NCBI RefSeq assembly: GCF_040438645.1 | Contig: NZ_CP159253.1 | Coordinates: 1,364,001 to 1,428,000, forward strand | From: Mesorhizobium sp. WSM2240 | GTDB taxonomy: Bacteria > Pseudomonadota > Alphaproteobacteria > Rhizobiales > Rhizobiaceae | Length of the DNA: 64,000 bases | Reading direction: 5' to 3' | Part shown: in pieces, positions 27,370-36,446 of the stretch | How positions within the stretch are numbered: position 1 is the first letter of the stretch | Layout: each line of letters opens with the position of its first letter | The notes under the pieces: model-generated | What the model saw: the letters and a program-made list of their open reading frames with translations, nothing else | Told to the model about the DNA's origin: nothing | Databases searched by the model: none | Made by a program: the position numbers and the translations under genes

Positions 27370-28119
27370 TTGGCCAACGATCCGATCCATCAGTTTCAAA
27401 TCGCGAAATGGATTCCGATCGAGATCGGCGGGCTCGATTTCTCGTTCACAAATTCCTCGGCCTTCATGGTCGCGACCGTCGGCGCCGCCGGCGCTTTCCT
27501 GTTCCTGACCACGTCGAGCCGCGGCCTGATCCCGAGCCGTCTGCAGTCGGTCTCGGAGATGTCCTACGAGTTCGTGGCATCCATGCTACGCGACGCGGCA
27601 GGGTCGCAGGGGATGAAGTTCTTCCCCTTCGTGTTCTCGCTGTTCATGTTCGTCCTGGTCGCAAACCTGCTCGGCCTGTTCCCCTATTTCTTCACCGTAA
27701 CCAGCCACATCATCGTTACCTTCGCGCTGGCGCTGCTCGTGATCGGCACGGTCGTGGTTTACGGCTTCATGAAGCACGGTCTGAGCTTCCTGAAGCTATT
27801 CGTACCACAAGGTGTGCCTGCGGTTCTGGCGCCGCTGGTCGTGTTGATCGAGGTGATCTCGTTCCTGTCGCGGCCGATCAGCCTATCGGTTCGTCTTTTC
27901 GCCAACATGCTGGCCGGCCACATCACGTTGAAGGTGTTCGCCGGCTTCGTGACCTCGCTGAGCGCGCTGGGCTTCGTCGGCGTCGCCGGCTCGATCCTGC
28001 CGCTCCTGATGACCGTCGCCATCACCGGCCTCGAAGTTCTGGTGGCCTTCCTGCAGGCCTATGTGTTTGCAGTCCTGACGTCGATGTACATCAACGACGC
28101 TATCCATCCGGGCCACTGA
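27370..28119 (+). CDS. atpB: ATP synthase F0 subunit a
   Basis: This is the a subunit of the proton channel. The 249-residue protein has five or six membrane helices and the essential Arg in the conserved [17 protein letters not shown]. The N-terminus [20 protein letters not shown] is typical for alphaproteobacteria. TTG at 27370 is chosen because a GGGGG run precedes it by a few bases; another TTG at 27352 would add six residues. It is part of atpI-B-E-F'-F. Confidence 0.95.
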   Translation: MANDPIHQFQIAKWIPIEIGGLDFSFTNSSAFMVATVGAAGAFLFLTTSSRGLIPSRLQSVSEMSYEFVASMLRDAAGSQGMKFFPFVFSLFMFVLVANLLGLFPYFFTVTSHIIVTFALALLVIGTVVVYGFMKHGLSFLKLFVPQGVPAVLAPLVVLIEVISFLSRPISLSVRLFANMLAGHITLKVFAGFVTSLSALGFVGVAGSILPLLMTVAITGLEVLVAFLQAYVFAVLTSMYINDAIHPGH

Positions 28120-28192
28120 CGACAATTTCGCCGGCGGATTTCCCGCCATCCTGAAGATTTCAACCGAACTTAGATCCACAAGGAGTTGGACA

Positions 28193-28417
28193 ATGGAAGC
28201 AGAAGCAGCAAAGGCAATCGGCGCGGGTATCGCCTGCCTAGGCATGGGTGGCGCGGGCATCGGCCTGGGCACGATTTTCGGCAACTACCTGGCGGGCGCG
28301 CTGCGCAATCCGTCGGCTGCTGACGGCCAGTTCGGCCGCCTGATCTTCGGCTTCGCGGTGACGGAAGCTCTGGGCATCTTCTCGCTCCTCGTCGCCCTGC
28401 TGCTGCTCTTCACGTAA
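28193..28417 (+). CDS. atpE: ATP synthase F0 subunit c
   Basis: This 74-residue hairpin of two membrane helices forms the rotor ring. The proton-carrying Glu sits in [11 protein letters not shown], and the polar loop is [12 protein letters not shown]. An AAGGAG site lies upstream of the ATG. Confidence 0.97.
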   Translation: MEAEAAKAIGAGIACLGMGGAGIGLGTIFGNYLAGALRNPSAADGQFGRLIFGFAVTEALGIFSLLVALLLLFT

Positions 28418-28484
28418 GAGCGGGCCGCCTGCCTAAAATGCCTCCGGCCGCACTGTGCGGCCGGGTGATCGACAGGGGACCGAA

Positions 28485-29060
28485 ATGTTTGTGACACCGG
28501 GATACGCGCAGGAAACGACTGCTCCCGCGTTGGATGAAGCCCATACGGTGGAGGACGCCGCCCATGGCGGCGGCGCGTTTCCGCCATTCGATTCGTCGAC
28601 CTTTCCCTCGCAGCTCCTGTGGCTGGCGATCACTTTCGGCCTTTTTTATCTTTTCCTGAAGAGGGTGGTGCTGCCGCGGGTCGGCGGAATCCTCGAAGTG
28701 CGGCGCGACCGCATCGCGCAGGATCTCGACCAGGCCGCCCGCATGAAAAGCGAGGCGGACGCCGCGGTTGCGGCCTACGAGCAGGAGCTGGCTGAGGCGC
28801 GGGCCAAGTCCAACGCCATCGCCCAGCAAGCCCGCGACAAGGCCAAGGTCGACGCCGACGCCGAGCGCCGGGCCGTTGAGGCGGCGCTTGAAAGCAAGCT
28901 CGCCGAAGCCGAGTCCCGGATCGCATCGATCAAGGCGTCGGCGATGAAGGAAGTTGGCGCTATCGCCGAACAGACTGCCGCGACGATCGTTCAGGAATTG
29001 GTCGGCGCCAAGGTCGACAAGGCCGATGTCGCCGCCGCGGTGACCGCGGCGCGGAAATAG
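28485..29060 (+). CDS. atpG: ATP synthase F0 subunit b'
   Basis: This 191-residue stator subunit has one N-terminal membrane helix ([20 protein letters not shown]) and a long charged coiled-coil. The Ala-rich leader before the helix is typical of b' in Hyphomicrobiales. The ATG at 28485 is preferred to the longer frame from 28455. It lies ten bases before the b subunit gene. The gene is often named atpG, atpX or atpF2 in alphaproteobacteria. Confidence 0.92.
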   Translation: MFVTPGYAQETTAPALDEAHTVEDAAHGGGAFPPFDSSTFPSQLLWLAITFGLFYLFLKRVVLPRVGGILEVRRDRIAQDLDQAARMKSEADAAVAAYEQELAEARAKSNAIAQQARDKAKVDADAERRAVEAALESKLAEAESRIASIKASAMKEVGAIAEQTAATIVQELVGAKVDKADVAAAVTAARK

Positions 29061-29069
29061 GAGCGGGCC

Positions 29070-29549
29070 ATGGACGCAACATTCTGGGCGACAGTCGCCC
29101 TCCTGATCTTCATCGGCATCGTCTTCTACATGAAGGTGCCCGGCATGCTGGGCAAGTCGCTCGATGATCGCGCCGAGCGCATCCGGGCCGAACTTGAGGA
29201 AGCCCGCCGCCTGCGCGAGGAGGCCCAGCAATTGCTGGCTGAGTACCAGCGCAAGCGCAAGGAAGCCGAGAAGGAGGCAGCCGACATTCTTGACGCCGCC
29301 AAGCGTGAGGCCGGTCAGCTGGTCTCGGAGGCGCAGCAGAAGACGGAGGACTATGTCGCCCGCCGCACCGCCCTTGCCGAGCAGAAGATCGGCCAGGCTG
29401 AACGCGAGGCAGTCCAGGAAGTGCGCGCCAGCGCCGTCGATATCGCGGTCGAAGCCGCGCGCGCGCTGCTTGCCCGCAAGGTGGATTCGGCCACCGGCGC
29501 GAAGCTTTTCGAGACTTCGGTTCGCGACGTGAAGTCGAAACTGAACTGA
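29070..29549 (+). CDS. atpF: ATP synthase F0 subunit b
   Basis: This 159-residue stator subunit has an N-terminal membrane helix (FWATVALLIFIGIVFYMKV) and a charged coiled-coil (RIRAELEEARRLREEAQQLL). It closes the F0 cluster; the F1 genes are not in the window, as is usual in this order. A hairpin terminator follows. Confidence 0.95.
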   Translation: MDATFWATVALLIFIGIVFYMKVPGMLGKSLDDRAERIRAELEEARRLREEAQQLLAEYQRKRKEAEKEAADILDAAKREAGQLVSEAQQKTEDYVARRTALAEQKIGQAEREAVQEVRASAVDIAVEAARALLARKVDSATGAKLFETSVRDVKSKLN

Positions 29550-29571
29550 GCTTTCAGCCTGTCATTCGATG

Positions 29572-29601
29572 AAAAAGCCGCCGCATCCCAGCGGCTTTTT
29601 T
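29572..29601. terminator. Bidirectional intrinsic terminator between atpF and rnhB
   Basis: AAAAGCCGC (29573-29581) pairs with GCGGCTTTT (29591-29599) across a 9-base loop, with A-runs on the left and T-runs on the right. It can therefore stop transcription of both atpF and the convergent rnhB. Confidence 0.85.
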
Positions 29602-30290
29602 CATGCCTCTTGGACGAGGCTTTCCTCGATGGGTTCCTCGATGAGGCGGAACGGTGCGAAGCTGGCTCGGTGGAGCCGCGGCACGGCGCCATGCGCACCG
29701 ATCGCGGCGCGGTGGCGCTCCGTCGCGTAGCCCATATGGCTTTCAAAGCCGTAATGGATGTGGGTCTGGCCGCAGCCGGCCATCATGCGGTCGCGCATCA
29801 CCTTGGCGACGATCGATGCCGCCGCGATCGACTGCGAACGCTGGTCGCCCTTGATCAGCGCCCGGCAGCCGCAGGGCAGGCCTGGCGGTATGTCGCGGCC
29901 GTCGGCCAAAGCGTGGCGCGGCTCGATCGGCAGGCCGATCAGCGCGCGGCGCATCGCCTCCAGGCTGGCGCGCAATATGTTAAGCCGGTCTATGCCGTCG
30001 GCGCTGACCGACGCCATCGAGACGCCGAGCGCGGTGGCGACGATTTCGGCGAACAGCTCTTCGCGCCGCGCCGCCGTCAGTCGCTTGGAATCATCTAGGC
30101 CATCGGGAATGCGGGCCGGGTCGAGGATCACGGCGGCGGCGACCACGGGTCCGGCGAGCGGCCCCCGGCCGGCCTCGTCGAGACCGGCGACCGGCCACAG
30201 GCCCTGCCTCTTCGCCTTCCTTTCGAAGGAGAAGTCGGGCCGCTCTATGATCTCGAAGAGGAGCGGAGAATCGGAACGCGATTGAGCCAT
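29601..30290 (-). CDS. rnhB: Ribonuclease HII
   Basis: This enzyme cuts the RNA strand of RNA-DNA hybrids, including single ribonucleotides in DNA. The catalytic [19 protein letters not shown] at about residues 38-56 carries the Asp-Glu pair. [14 protein letters not shown] and [14 protein letters not shown] are also conserved. The length of 229 is normal. Its stop codon overlaps the terminator shared with atpF. It is followed on the same strand by the radical SAM gene's upstream neighbour region. Confidence 0.95.
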   Translation of the reverse strand: MAQSRSDSPLLFEIIERPDFSFERKAKRQGLWPVAGLDEAGRGPLAGPVVAAAVILDPARIPDGLDDSKRLTAARREELFAEIVATALGVSMASVSADGIDRLNILRASLEAMRRALIGLPIEPRHALADGRDIPPGLPCGCRALIKGDQRSQSIAAASIVAKVMRDRMMAGCGQTHIHYGFESHMGYATERHRAAIGAHGAVPRLHRASFAPFRLIEEPIEESLVQEA

Positions 30291-30428
30291 GGTGCGGCAA
30301 TGCTCGCATCGGTTCCGATTCTCCGCAAGGCCTTCCCGGCCATTGGGGCGGGGCGGGAAGGCGCCGTCGGGCTGCGGGGAAAAGCCGGACGGATTCTTTC
30401 AAACGCGCAGGTGGGCGCGGAGTTCTCT

Positions 30429-31634
30429 TCAGAGCAGCATCAGCTGCTCGTGACGCTTTTCGGCTGCGACAAAAAGATCCGTGCGCAGCGGCGTCTTTTC
30501 GACGTTGAGGCCGAGCCGGCGCGCCGCGATCTCGAAGCGCCGGCCGATCTGCCAGGCATAGGGACCACTGCCCTTCATGCGCTTGCCCCATTCGGAATCG
30601 TAGTCCTTGCCGTCGCGCATCGAGCGGATCAGCGACATCACATGCCGGTAACGGTCGGGATAATGGCGCAACAGCCAGTCTTTGAAGATCGGGCTGACCT
30701 CGAGCGGTAGCCTGAGGATTACATAGCCCGCTTCGCGCGCGCCGGCATTGCGCGCCGAGTCCAGGATGCGCTCGATCTCCGGATCGGTCAGGCCGGGAAT
30801 GATCGGGGCGACCATCACCGATGTCGGAATGCCGGCATCGGTGAGCTGGCGGATTGCCTCCAGCCGCCTGGTCGGCGTCGCAGCGCGCGGCTCCATCGTG
30901 CGGGCCAGCATGCGGTCCAGCGTCGTCACCGACAGCGCCACCTTGGCGAGGCCCTTCTCTGCCATGCGCGACAATATGTCGATGTCGCGCACCACCAGCG
31001 CCGATTTGGTGACGATGCCGACCGGATGGTTGCGAGCTTCCAACACTTCCAGCACCTCGCGCATGATGCGGTACTGCTTCTCGATCGGCTGGTAGGGGTC
31101 GGTGTTGGTGCCGATTGCTATGGTGCGCGGCTGGTAGCTTTCCTTCGACAATTCCTTGTCGAGCAGCTTGGCTGCGTCGGGCTTGGCGAACAGTTTCGAT
31201 TCGAAATCGAGTCCCGGTGACATGCCCATAAAGCTGTGGGTTGGCCGAGCAAAGCAATAGACACAGCCATGCTCACAACCGCGATAGGGATTGATCGAGC
31301 GGTCGAAGGAAATGTCCGGCGACTGGTTGCGGGTGATGATGGTGCGCGGCTTTTCGACCTGAACCTCGGTCTTGAAGGGCGGCAGCTCGTCAATCGAATT
31401 CCAGCCGTCGTCGAAAACGTGGCGGGTCACCGGCTCGAAACGGCCGCTCGGATTGATGCCGGCGGCGCGGCCGCGATTGCGGTCGGGCCGGACCCGAACG
31501 CCGCTCTGCTCGATCAGCGCATTCGCCATGTCGGCCCTTCCGGCTCCGAAGGCGGCAATATCGGCGCGCACGATCTGTTCCATCTTGGCCCTCTCCCAAG
31601 GCATTTCCGCTGGTCTGCGAATCGCTGTGCTCAT
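30429..31634 (-). CDS. Radical SAM protein, SplB-like (PA0069 family)
   Basis: This protein of about 401 residues has the radical SAM iron-sulfur motif CEHGCVYCFARPTH and family stretches GTNTDPYQPIEKQYRIM, GIVTKSALVVRDIDIL and APIIPGLTDPEIERIL. It belongs to the COG1533 group that includes spore photoproduct lyase-like DNA repair enzymes, but most members have no tested activity. MSTAIRRP at 31634 is chosen as start, with AGGA nine bases upstream. A LexA box 26 bases upstream suggests SOS control. Damage repair is therefore an attractive but unproven role. Confidence 0.85.
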   Translation of the reverse strand: MSTAIRRPAEMPWERAKMEQIVRADIAAFGAGRADMANALIEQSGVRVRPDRNRGRAAGINPSGRFEPVTRHVFDDGWNSIDELPPFKTEVQVEKPRTIITRNQSPDISFDRSINPYRGCEHGCVYCFARPTHSFMGMSPGLDFESKLFAKPDAAKLLDKELSKESYQPRTIAIGTNTDPYQPIEKQYRIMREVLEVLEARNHPVGIVTKSALVVRDIDILSRMAEKGLAKVALSVTTLDRMLARTMEPRAATPTRRLEAIRQLTDAGIPTSVMVAPIIPGLTDPEIERILDSARNAGAREAGYVILRLPLEVSPIFKDWLLRHYPDRYRHVMSLIRSMRDGKDYDSEWGKRMKGSGPYAWQIGRRFEIAARRLGLNVEKTPLRTDLFVAAEKRHEQLMLL

Positions 31635-31659
31635 GAAACTATTCCTATGTTCTCCATGA

Positions 31660-31674
31660 GAACAAATCAAGAAC
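31660..31674 (-). promoter_or_regulatory. LexA (SOS) box upstream of the SplB-like radical SAM gene
   Basis: GAAC-AAATCAA-GAAC is an exact fit to the alphaproteobacterial LexA consensus GAAC-N7-GAAC (read as GTTC-N7-GTTC on the gene's strand). It covers a likely -35 (TTGATT) and lies 26 bases before the radical SAM start. A perfect palindrome, GTTCTCCATGAGAAC at 31649-31663, overlaps it. Confidence 0.75.
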
Positions 31675-31734
31675 CTTTTGGTTCCAAGAGGGGCAACTGG
31701 CGTGCCGGGCGGCTTTGGGCTATTCGGCTAGGAT

Positions 31735-32241
31735 ATGCTCACCGTGCTGATCGAAACGCATAATTCCGAAGAGGCGCTGGCGCGAACGCTGGCTTCGCTG
31801 ATCGGCGCCGCCGTCGAGGGCGTGGTGCGCGAGGTGATCGTCTGCGACCGCGGCTCCACCGACAATACTCATAGGGTCGCCGACCAGGCCGGCTGCCATT
31901 ATCTGGCCGATGGCGGCATCGACGTGGGCGTGCAGCAGGCCAAGGGCGACTGGCTGCTTCTCATTGAGCCCGGCGCGCGGTTGGTCGAGGGCTGGACCGA
32001 GGAAGTGCTGGAGCACATCGGCCGCACGGCCGGCCCGGCGCGATTCTCACGCGCCCGGGCTGACCGGACGCCTTTCCTGGCGCGGGTGTTTTCGGCGCGC
32101 CGCACGCTGGCGGAGGGGCTGGTGATCAGCAGGAAGCAGGCTGCGGCGCTGTGCAAGTCGGCCGGCAGTTCCGAAGCGCTTGCGCGCGGATTGGCGACGA
32201 AGCGGCTGGCGGCGGAGATCCGCATCGCACCGCCACTGTGA
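31735..32241 (+). CDS. Short GT2-type glycosyltransferase-like protein
   Basis: This 168-residue protein has the N-terminal half of a GT-A glycosyltransferase fold (MLTVLIETHNSEEALARTLA; EVIVCDRGSTDNTHRVADQA; AKGDWLLLIEPGA). The rest of a typical GT2 enzyme is missing, and the acidic DXD motif is not clear. It may be a minimal family member or a non-catalytic one. It is divergent from the radical SAM gene and lies next to the LexA box, so joint damage control is possible but not shown. Confidence 0.65.
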   Translation: MLTVLIETHNSEEALARTLASLIGAAVEGVVREVIVCDRGSTDNTHRVADQAGCHYLADGGIDVGVQQAKGDWLLLIEPGARLVEGWTEEVLEHIGRTAGPARFSRARADRTPFLARVFSARRTLAEGLVISRKQAAALCKSAGSSEALARGLATKRLAAEIRIAPPL

Positions 32242-32437
32242 CGCGCTCCTCCAAAGCTGCTGGCCTTCTTTTTGTTGTCCATGCTTGGACTTGTGTTGCT
32301 TCTATCTTTCAAGTGCTCGTCATTCGGTTTGGCGTTTGATGCGATAAGATAAGAATACTGGTATCACCCCGCCATTTTATCTGATATTTTACAGGAACTA
32401 CTTAGTGCCTCTTCTTCGGAGCGCTCTGGAGGTCCTC

Positions 32438-34699
32438 ATGCTTAAACTTTTGTGTACGGTGACTTTGGCGGCAGTTCTCGTTGCTGAACAGGCGAGCGCG
32501 CAGACGGCTGACGTAGATCAGGCGGCAGAGGTGGAACAAACGGAAATCGGCGTCGTGCCGTCCGTGGGCGGGTGCCCGGTCGATCCCGCGCCAGAAATCA
32601 TCGAGATTCGGGAAGCGGATCCTGCTGCCGACAAGGTAAAGCACGATGAGATGCGGCAGCTTCTTTTCGACACAGCGCAGAAGGCGAATACGACGATCCT
32701 GCTTGGTCCGAACGTCGTGCTGGATTTCTCCGACGCGCCGGGGCTTGTGCCCGTGAGCTTCGGCCCCTGCGTGACGCTCAAGAGCGTGGCTTCCTTTCCG
32801 CCACGTCCCACCGGAACGATCCTTTCGCGCACGGCGCCTGCTTTTGCCAAGCGCCTGGGTCCCGGAGATGTGATCGACCTCTCCGATCTGGTCTTGGAGC
32901 AGCCCCGGCCGGAGCTTCCCGTCGGCTCAGCCCGCACGCCTAGTTCGCCCGGCCCCCTACTCAAATTCGGCAAGCATGGGCGGGACGTCGCAAGCTCCTT
33001 CCTGTCCATCCGTTGCGATGAGGGCGACGATACGCCGAGCGACCACGTCCGCCTTTCAGGCTTCCGAGTGGAAGGTCCGAGCCGCGGTCAGCAGACGGTC
33101 GACCAGTTCGGCATCTTCATATTCCGGTGCCTCGACATCGAAATCGCCAATATGGAGGTCGCCGGCTGGGGCGGCGCGGCGATACGCGTACTCGATGGCG
33201 GCGGCCACGGGCCCGGCCAGGAACCGCCCTCCAACCGTCCGGGCGACAGGATCGGCCGGCCGGAGCAGGTCCGCATCCTGAACAACTATATTCATCACAA
33301 CCAGCATGAATCGTCCGAGGAAAACGACGGAGACTCGAACCCCTTCACGCAGCATGCGGCGGGCTATGGCGTGGATGTCCACCACGGCGCATGGGCCCAG
33401 ATCACCGAAAACCTGTTCGACTTCAACCGCCATGCGATCGCCTCGTCAGGCCATGCCGGCGGTTATGATGCGACTCGAAACCTCGTCCTAAAGGGCGGCG
33501 GCTATCACGGCAGGATGTTCAATACCTGGACGCATATTTTCGATATCCATGGCACCGGCTGCATCGCCTACAGCTGCGGCCAGGCGGCAGTACAGTCCTG
33601 GTTCACCGACAACGCTTTCCAGTACCGCAACGACAATGCCATCAAGATCAGGGGAAAGCCCCATGTCGCGGCATACATTCGCGGCAACGTATTCCCGCAT
33701 GAAGGGTTGGAGGACGATTGGGGTGACGATGCCATCGCGCTGCAGACCACGCAGAACGTCCATATCGGGTCGGGCAACATCATCGAAACCGATACTTATG
33801 GCCGCTATGGCGTGTGCGACTTCGATGCTGACGGCGTCGATGATCTCTTCCTCGCCAGCCGCGCCGGCTTCTGGTTCTCCAGCTTCGGCGAATTTCCATG
33901 GGTGTATCTCGGCCCGCAAAAAGACAAGCTCGGCGACATTCGCCTAGGCTATTTCGACGCCGACCAGCGCTGCGACGTGCTGGCGGAGGATCGCGGGGCG
34001 TGGGTGATCTCGAGCGGCGGCACGGGACGCTGGCACCCGATCGGCGCCTTCGGCGCCAGGCTCGCCGACGTGGCCTTCGGTCAGTTCGACCCCAACAAGC
34101 GCGACCATAGGCCGGGCGCGACACGCAGGACCACGCACGCCTTTCTGCGCGGCGCGGATGGCCAATGGTTCGTAACCGCCTTGGCTCAGCCCGACTGGCA
34201 GCCGGTGCAAAGCTCGGGCAAGCCGATGAGCGAACTTCGTTTTGGCGACTTCACCGGCGACGGCGTAACCGACGTGCTCTCGGTGGACGGCGGCCGGTGG
34301 GCGATTTCGGAAAGCGCGCGCGGGACATGGCAGCGCATAAACCAGCACCATGGCGACGCGGTGGGATCGCTGTTCATCGCCGACCTCAATCACAACAACA
34401 TTGACGATCTGATCCGCCTCGAGGCCATCGGCGCAGCCGCGGCCGGGTCGGGAGGCGCCAGGCTGACCTGGTGGGTGTCGGATGACGGGCGCGGGCGGTG
34501 GCGCCGGCTCAAGACTTACAATTTCCAGGCCATCTTCGAGGGGAGACTGCCCACCCTCTTCGGCCTCGCCGGTCGTTTCGGCGCAGCTCCCGGCGGCGGC
34601 GTGCTGGTAGGCGACTTCAAGCGCTTCGGCCATTTCTTCAGCGAGGCCGAAATCGCTGCCGGCGCTTCGCCCGACTGGACGAGCACGTTCCAATACTGA
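32438..34699 (+). CDS. Secreted right-handed beta-helix protein with FG-GAP/VCBS-like repeats
   Basis: This 753-residue exported protein has a signal peptide (LKLLCTVTLAAVLVAEQASA). Residues of about 190-430 have repeats typical of a pectate-lyase-like beta-helix (LSGFRVEGPSRGQQ; DIEIANMEVAGWGG; RILNNYIHHNQ; AITENLFDFNRHA-like). From about residue 460, FG-GAP-like repeats carry calcium-type motifs (CDFDADGVDDLFLA; GDFTGDGVTDVLSV; DLNHNNIDDLI). ATG at 32438 follows GGAGG and gives the signal peptide. The upstream gap is AT-rich compared with its surroundings. It is perhaps a surface or matrix polysaccharide-binding or degrading protein; no catalytic residues can be assigned. Confidence 0.75.
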   Translation: MLKLLCTVTLAAVLVAEQASAQTADVDQAAEVEQTEIGVVPSVGGCPVDPAPEIIEIREADPAADKVKHDEMRQLLFDTAQKANTTILLGPNVVLDFSDAPGLVPVSFGPCVTLKSVASFPPRPTGTILSRTAPAFAKRLGPGDVIDLSDLVLEQPRPELPVGSARTPSSPGPLLKFGKHGRDVASSFLSIRCDEGDDTPSDHVRLSGFRVEGPSRGQQTVDQFGIFIFRCLDIEIANMEVAGWGGAAIRVLDGGGHGPGQEPPSNRPGDRIGRPEQVRILNNYIHHNQHESSEENDGDSNPFTQHAAGYGVDVHHGAWAQITENLFDFNRHAIASSGHAGGYDATRNLVLKGGGYHGRMFNTWTHIFDIHGTGCIAYSCGQAAVQSWFTDNAFQYRNDNAIKIRGKPHVAAYIRGNVFPHEGLEDDWGDDAIALQTTQNVHIGSGNIIETDTYGRYGVCDFDADGVDDLFLASRAGFWFSSFGEFPWVYLGPQKDKLGDIRLGYFDADQRCDVLAEDRGAWVISSGGTGRWHPIGAFGARLADVAFGQFDPNKRDHRPGATRRTTHAFLRGADGQWFVTALAQPDWQPVQSSGKPMSELRFGDFTGDGVTDVLSVDGGRWAISESARGTWQRINQHHGDAVGSLFIADLNHNNIDDLIRLEAIGAAAAGSGGARLTWWVSDDGRGRWRRLKTYNFQAIFEGRLPTLFGLAGRFGAAPGGGVLVGDFKRFGHFFSEAEIAAGASPDWTSTFQY

Positions 34700-34743
34700 G
34701 CGAGCGGATATCCGCCCCGCCGCCGAGCCCGCGGGGCGCTTGA

Positions 34744-35292
34744 CTAAGCTTTCCCACGCTTCAGATGCTCGTCCAGCCTCGGCATGATCTCAACGAAGTT
34801 GCAGGGCATGTGCCTGTAGTCGAGCTGCGGCTTCAAAATTCCATCCCAGGCGTCCTTGCAGGCGCCGGGCGAGCCGGGCAGCACGAAGATAAAGGTGGCG
34901 TTGACGACTCCGCCCGTCGCTCTGCTCTGGACGGTCGAGGTGCCAATCTTGTCGTAGGAGATGCGGTGGAAGACTTCCGAAAAGCCGTCCATGCGCTTTT
35001 CGAAGATCGGCTCCAGCGCATCGGGCGTTACGTCGCGGCCGGTGAAGCCGGTGCCGCCGGTCGTGATGACCACGTCGATCTTTTCATCCCTCGACCATGA
35101 AAGCACGGTTTCGCGGATCTTTTCCCGGTCGTCGGTGACGATGGCGCGATCGGCAAGGACGTGGCCGGCTTCCGTGATGCGGTCGGCGAGCGTCTGGCCG
35201 GATTTGTCGTCCGCCAGCGTGCGCGTGTCCGACACGGTGAGCACCGCGATGCGGACCGGAATGAAGGGGCGGGTCTCGTCAAGCCGGGACAT
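34744..35292 (-). CDS. moaB: Molybdenum cofactor biosynthesis protein B (MoaB)
   Basis: This 182-residue MogA/MoaB-type protein adenylates molybdopterin. The family motifs are visible: IAVLTVSDTRTLADDKSG, VITTGGTGFTGRDVTPDAL, and the later FVLPGSPGACKDAWDGIL. The ATG at 35292 is chosen; longer frames upstream run through ispE. The gene start overlaps the end of ispE by 14 bases, so the two are translationally linked. Confidence 0.92.
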   Translation of the reverse strand: MSRLDETRPFIPVRIAVLTVSDTRTLADDKSGQTLADRITEAGHVLADRAIVTDDREKIRETVLSWSRDEKIDVVITTGGTGFTGRDVTPDALEPIFEKRMDGFSEVFHRISYDKIGTSTVQSRATGGVVNATFIFVLPGSPGACKDAWDGILKPQLDYRHMPCNFVEIMPRLDEHLKRGKA

Positions 35293-36184
35293 CGGCAGAA
35301 TCCTTCGAGGCAATGCTTTCGGTGGCGACCACCCACCATCCGGATTGGCGCGCGCGGATTTCGTCTGCGGCGCGGGCGGCAGCGCCTGCTGTCTCGAACA
35401 GGCCGAAGCAGGTGGCCCCTGAACCGGACATGCGGGCGAAACCAGCGCCGGCGGATTCCAGCGCTTCGAGAGCCTCTGAGATGACGGGTGCGATGGACAT
35501 TGCGGGAGCTTGCAGGTCGTTGCGGGTGGCCGCGAGCCAGCCGCAGACGTCGCCAAAGGGACGGTCGAAGAAGGGCAAAGATGACAGGCCGGGGTTCTCA
35601 TGCGATTCGAGTGCGCGGAAAACATCAGGTGTCGACACCGCCACGCCCGGATTGACCAGCACCATGTGCAGGGCCGGGAAGGCGATGAGGGGCTCGATCT
35701 TTTCGCCGATGCCGCGTGCGATCAGCGGTCGGGAAGCAAGGCACATGGGCAGGTCGGCCCCGAGCCGAAGGCCCAAGCCACAGAGCGCGTCTACATCCGT
35801 TTCGATCCGCCAATGACGGACGAGTGCGCGCAATGTCGCCGCCGCGTCGCTCGACCCGCCGCCAATACCGGAAGCAATCGGCAGATTCTTTTCGACGCTG
35901 ATCGAGACGGAACTGCGTGCAAGCGCCGGGAAGGCTGCACGCGACACATCCCTCGCTCGCACCACGAGATTGCCGCCATCGAGCGGGATCTCGGCGCCGA
36001 ACGGGCCGCTGGCCGAAAAGGAATCCTCGGAAGCGGCGGCTACCGTCACGCAGTCGCCGACCTGCGTGAACACGGCCAGGCTTTCGATCAGGTGAAAACC
36101 ATCCGGCCGGCTGCCGGTGACATGCAGAGCGAGATTGATCTTGGCCGGCGCGTGCTCGGCCAGTGATGCTGTGCTGAGGTCCAC
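35279..36184 (-). CDS. ispE: 4-diphosphocytidyl-2-C-methyl-D-erythritol kinase
   Basis: IspE phosphorylates CDP-methylerythritol in the MEP isoprenoid pathway. The 301-residue GHMP kinase has the substrate stretch APAKINLALHV, the ATP-binding LPIASGIGGGSSDAAATLR and the C-terminal GSGATCFGLF. GTG at 36184 is chosen because the protein then starts VDLSTASLAEHAPAKIN. It lies two bases after the small membrane-protein gene. The product supports ubiquinone synthesis (ubiA and a polyprenyl synthase are also in the window). Confidence 0.93.
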   Translation of the reverse strand: MDLSTASLAEHAPAKINLALHVTGSRPDGFHLIESLAVFTQVGDCVTVAAASEDSFSASGPFGAEIPLDGGNLVVRARDVSRAAFPALARSSVSISVEKNLPIASGIGGGSSDAAATLRALVRHWRIETDVDALCGLGLRLGADLPMCLASRPLIARGIGEKIEPLIAFPALHMVLVNPGVAVSTPDVFRALESHENPGLSSLPFFDRPFGDVCGWLAATRNDLQAPAMSIAPVISEALEALESAGAGFARMSGSGATCFGLFETAGAAARAADEIRARQSGWWVVATESIASKDSADVPA

Positions 36185-36185
36185 G

Positions 36186-36371
36186 TCAGTCCTTGGCGAG
36201 GCGGTATTCGCCCGTTTCCGGGTCGCGGACCAGCGTGCCGTGCGCGCCGCTCGCCGACTGTTTTTCCTCACGCCGCACCTTGGCGGTGACGCGCTCCGCC
36301 TCGCGGACGAAAGAGCGATAGCCGAAATACGCAACCAAGCCGATCAGGGCGAAAAAAATAAGCTGCGGCAT
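36186..36371 (-). CDS. Small one-helix membrane protein (61 residues)
   Basis: The N-terminus is a membrane helix (MPQLIFFALIGLVAYFGYRS), followed by a charged tail ending TLVRDPETGEYRLAKD. The composition and the tight spacing to ispE (two bases) support a real gene. The PETGEYRL-type tail looks like short rhizobial proteins of unknown function. An upstream AGGAG site precedes the ATG. Confidence 0.65.
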   Translation of the reverse strand: MPQLIFFALIGLVAYFGYRSFVREAERVTAKVRREEKQSASGAHGTLVRDPETGEYRLAKD

Positions 36372-36446
36372 GTTTTACTCCTCCCTCTTGGCTCCGGCGT
36401 TGCCGGTCGGGCTGGGCAGCCGACCATAGCCGGCTTTGCGGCATTC

